Shown here: positions 61,807 to 64,000 of the stretch, piece by piece
How positions within the stretch are numbered: the stretch's first letter is position 1
Layout of the letters: each line of letters begins with the position of its first letter
NCBI GenBank assembly: GCA_944321455.1
Contig: CALULI010000004.1
Coordinates: forward strand, 186,001 to 250,000
Direction of reading: 5' to 3'
Source: an uncultured Eggerthellaceae bacterium
GTDB taxonomy: Bacteria; Actinomycetota; Coriobacteriia; Coriobacteriales; Eggerthellaceae
DNA: 64,000 nucleotides
The notes under the pieces: generated by a model
What the model saw: only the letters and a program-made list of their open reading frames with translations
Database searches by the model: none
Told to the model about the DNA's origin: nothing
Translations under genes and position numbers: made by a program

Positions 61807-62199
61807 AATCACCCCTTATCAGAAGTAAAAAGTGGCTCATAACTGTTCTTTTGTAAGACCAGCAAGGAAGGTGGATATAAATAAGGAACTACATTGCAAT
61901 TTTTATATCCGCGTCATACGCAAATGAGACAAATCTGCATCATTGTACAAATATGACGAAAAAATGGCGCAAAAGTGCGAAAAAATCTTATCAGATACTG
62001 GGTTTTTGTTAATGGTGAAAAGTCAACAATACTGTTACCGATTGTTAATTGTCGGCAAACGGTTCCTTAAAGCACTAATTCCAACAAATTAAGGCGCTTG
62101 TTTAATAACAATAGCTAGCTATCAATTTATCGAATGACCAAACACCGCAAATGCCCTCTACAATATGGAGGTAACATCAATTCAAACTAAGGACTAACT
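61807..62199. promoter_or_regulatory. Divergent control region between the transporter and the methionine synthase
   Basis: 393 bp without a gene. For the transporter (minus) a -35 TTGTCT and -10 GATATA are 17 nt apart; a 9-bp inverted repeat GGATATAAA / TTTATATCC (61873-61881, 61902-61910) overlaps the -10, and CGTCATA / TATGACG (61912-61918, 61952-61958) flanks the -35. For the methionine synthase (plus) a TACAAT box lies 35-40 nt upstream of the start. I see no SAM riboswitch or T-box consensus. Confidence 0.4.
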
Positions 62200-63312
62200 A
62201 TGACTAACATCAAAGGACCTTTTCGCTATGACATCGTTGGTAGCTTTTTGCGTCCACAACGTTTAAAGGAGGCTCGCCAGCAGTATGCACAAGGCAGCCT
62301 TTCACAAAGCGAATTAACTGCTATTGAAAACGAAGAAATTACTACCCTTGTAACAAAGGAAAAAGCTGCGGGCCTTCATGCTGTAACTGATGGCGAATTT
62401 CGCCGCCGCTGGTGGCATCTTGATTTTCTTGCATCCCTTAACGGCATTTCGGTCTATGACTTTGAGGCAAGCGGATTTGGTGTTAAACGCACCATGCAAA
62501 ACACCTATGTTTCTGCTCCCCTTTCGTTTAACAAACAGCATCCCTTCCTTGACCACTTTGCTTTCACGAAAAGCGTCGCGGGTGACACGCTGGTAAAGCA
62601 AACCATCCCTGGCCCAAACATGGTCACCTTAGATTCAGTGGTTCTTTCTGCCCAATACCATGAAAACCCCGTTTATGCCAACCTTGAAGACCTCAAGGTT
62701 GACCTTGCTCAAACCTATCAAGACGCAATCCAGGCCTTCTATAACGCAGGGTGTCGCTACCTGCAACTTGACGACACCAGCTGGGGTGCTCTGTTTTCAG
62801 AAACACATCGCGACCGCATTAAGAGCTGCGGCTACGATCCAGACGCATTGATTGACACCTTTGCTGACATCACCACTGAAGCTTTGAAAAATCGCCCCGA
62901 AGATATGACCATCACCACTCATATGTGTAAGGGTAATTTCATGTCTCACTGGCTCTATGAAGGCACCTATGAGCGCATTGCTGAGCGCCTTTTGGGCATT
63001 GAAGGTTTTGACGGATTCTTCCTTGAGTATGATGACGAGCGCTCAGGTAGCTTTGAACCTCTTCGTCACCTTAAAAACCAGAAACTTGTTTTGGGATTGG
63101 TTACCACCAAGACAGGAACGCTTGAAAATCCCGACGATGTCAAACGCCGCATTGATGAAGCCAGTCGCTACGTTTCCTTAGATCAGCTTTGCTTGAGTCC
63201 CCAGTGTGGTTTTTCGTCCACCGAAGAAGGCAATGCTATTACCGACGAAGATCAATGGAATAAGCTTGCTCTGATTAAAAGCATTGCCGAAGATGTTTGG
63301 AAAGACGCATAA
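62200..63312 (+). CDS. Cobalamin-independent methionine synthase-like protein (YxjG/MetE C-terminal type)
   Basis: A 370-residue single-barrel relative of the MetE catalytic domain. Zinc ligands appear as His and Cys in THMCKGNF, a Glu in FFLEYDDERSG and Cys in LCLSPQCGFSST; the start RYDIVGSFLRPQRLKEAR and LQLDDTSWG are typical of YxjG/YxjH. Such enzymes transfer a methyl group to homocysteine from a methyl donor that is not always folate-polyglutamate. AAGGA precedes ATG 62200. It is followed after 9 nt by a spermidine-synthase-like gene, so aminopropyl or methyl metabolism may be linked. Confidence 0.92.
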   Translation: MTNIKGPFRYDIVGSFLRPQRLKEARQQYAQGSLSQSELTAIENEEITTLVTKEKAAGLHAVTDGEFRRRWWHLDFLASLNGISVYDFEASGFGVKRTMQNTYVSAPLSFNKQHPFLDHFAFTKSVAGDTLVKQTIPGPNMVTLDSVVLSAQYHENPVYANLEDLKVDLAQTYQDAIQAFYNAGCRYLQLDDTSWGALFSETHRDRIKSCGYDPDALIDTFADITTEALKNRPEDMTITTHMCKGNFMSHWLYEGTYERIAERLLGIEGFDGFFLEYDDERSGSFEPLRHLKNQKLVLGLVTTKTGTLENPDDVKRRIDEASRYVSLDQLCLSPQCGFSSTEEGNAITDEDQWNKLALIKSIAEDVWKDA

Positions 63313-63321
63313 TAGAGCACT

Positions 63322-64000
63322 ATGAGCGTTGTTCCTATCATAAAATCAATCGCAAAGCGCGTAGCTCCTGCAGCTCTTGGCTTTGCGGCTACTACTATCG
63401 TTAATCGAGGGGTTCGCTTCATTCAGGAAGCGGACCCTCATTTTGCGCGCACCAAAGGTGGTACTGCCATCATACGAACCATCACCTTAAACGATGGCAC
63501 CGCCGTGCGTGTCCTTCAGCAAGGTGGCGTTTTTGAATCAGCAACGTATCTTGATGAACAACGCTATACTCCTGTGTTTGCTTACCAAAGGGCGTTTAAT
63601 CGCGTTTTTCAAGCATCTCTGCCCCTTGACGACATCCTGATGCTTGGCGGTGGCGGCTACGCGTGGCCTAAGCAAGTGATAGCCACAAGACCGAATATTC
63701 AACTCGATATTGTTGAAATCGACCCCGCAATCACAGCGCTTGCACGGCGTTGGTTTTTCTTAGACCAGCTCTACCAGGACTTCCCTGCCGCCAAAACGCA
63801 CCTCAATATTATTCACGATGATGGACGTGTATTTTTAGAGGAATCCCCTCGTCTGTATTCCGCTATTGTCAACGACACCTTTTCGGGAAAATCACCCGTA
63901 ATGAATTTGGCAACCACTGAAGCGCTTCATCTGATCAAAGAACACCTGGTTGAAGGCGGCATCTACGCTACCAATGTGGTAAGCGAAGACGAAGGCCAAA
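63322..64000 (+). CDS. Spermidine synthase-like protein, 3' end cut off
   Basis: Open from ATG 63322 to the window end (226 codons seen, no stop). The Rossmann-fold signature is ILMLGGGGYAWPKQ, followed by LDIVEIDPAITALARRW, IIHDDGRVFLEE and YSAIVNDTFSG. These match the spermidine synthase / aminopropyltransferase-like methyltransferase family. The usual GGGDG is GGGGY here and the catalytic Asp position reads NDTFSG, so true polyamine synthesis is doubtful. The N-terminus (IIKSIAKRVAPAALGFAATTI) is weakly hydrophobic. It lies 9 nt after the methionine synthase-like gene; the ribosome site is poor. Confidence 0.8.
   Translation, partial: MSVVPIIKSIAKRVAPAALGFAATTIVNRGVRFIQEADPHFARTKGGTAIIRTITLNDGTAVRVLQQGGVFESATYLDEQRYTPVFAYQRAFNRVFQASLPLDDILMLGGGGYAWPKQVIATRPNIQLDIVEIDPAITALARRWFFLDQLYQDFPAAKTHLNIIHDDGRVFLEESPRLYSAIVNDTFSGKSPVMNLATTEALHLIKEHLVEGGIYATNVVSEDEGQ

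Noticed and set aside
62035-62062. GTTACCGATTGTTAATTG... as another NikR-like site
   Set aside because: Only one half-site (GTTAC) is present; no GTAAC at the needed distance.
61807-62199. SAM or T-box riboswitch before the methionine synthase-like gene
   Set aside because: No recognisable riboswitch core sequences; only scattered inverted repeats.
1-64000. CRISPR array, prophage, insertion sequence or defence island
   Set aside because: No regular direct repeats with unique spacers, no transposase, integrase, restriction or toxin-antitoxin genes were seen; all tandem repeats found are short and degenerate.

Overview
The window looks like ordinary chromosome from an anaerobic or facultative Actinobacterium with moderate GC (mid to upper 40s per cent by eye). 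Coriobacteriia, perhaps near Atopobium/Lancefieldella, is my best guess; it is inferred from gene order and protein style, not from any search. Supporting points are glmU-prs-pth on one strand, ftsB directly followed by a Ppx/GppA gene (an order known from actinobacteria such as Mycobacterium), an FNT formate/nitrite channel, a class B sortase and no phage or insertion sequence. Most genes between about 7.5 and 61.8 kb lie on the minus strand. Both window edges cut a gene: a CydC-type ABC exporter on the left and a spermidine-synthase-like enzyme on the right.

Layout. 0-7.5 kb: cydC end, FNT channel, a four-gene plus-strand set (SCP2-like lipid-binding protein, Fe-type alcohol dehydrogenase, class-3-like aldehyde dehydrogenase, free-standing acyl carrier protein) and a sodium:alanine/glycine symporter. 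7.5-17 kb: DUF5662 and HAD phosphatase genes, aspS, hisS, leuC-leuD-leuB and a YbhN-type membrane protein. 17-24 kb: nitroreductase, a membrane-anchored J-domain protein, purM-purN-purH and a sortase with a long basic cytoplasmic tail. 24-30 kb: polyphosphate genes (two-domain PPK2/PAP, Ppx/GppA, PPK1 with an acidic repeat tail). 30-36 kb: lysC-asd, a glyoxalase-II-like hydrolase and a bifunctional Rel. 36-45 kb: a RecJ exonuclease fused to a RecQ-like helicase, pth-prs-glmU, a peptidoglycan-binding protein, a polyprenyl synthase and tRNA-Leu(UAA). 45-50 kb: phosphate permease with its PhoU-like partner, a second Ppx, an FtsB/DivIC protein with a huge Arg/Ser-rich N-terminus, and yebC.

50-59.4 kb is a metal-handling block. 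A nikABCDE-like ABC importer has a Tat lipoprotein with a His-rich C-terminal motif, an ATPase whose N-terminus is packed with histidines, and a perfect 11-1-11 palindrome at its promoter that fits the NikR consensus GTGTTAC-N13/14-GTAACAC with one mismatch. Next to it are a CPC-type Zn/Cd P-ATPase, a separate HMA metallochaperone and an SmtB-type repressor with an intact alpha-5 zinc site and two 12-2-12 operators. A heteromeric SMR pair and a permease/substrate-binding fusion transporter (compatible-solute family, possibly EgtU-like) follow, then a YxjG-type methionine synthase.

The best candidates for something new are the SCP2/ADH/ALDH/ACP operon (a possible fatty aldehyde/alcohol route), the RecJ-RecQ fusion, the nickel system with its His-rich ATPase, and the low-complexity tails grafted onto PPK1, FtsB, sortase and the J-protein. 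Short degenerate tandem repeats recur in intergenic gaps. I did not find CRISPR arrays, a defence island or prophage.
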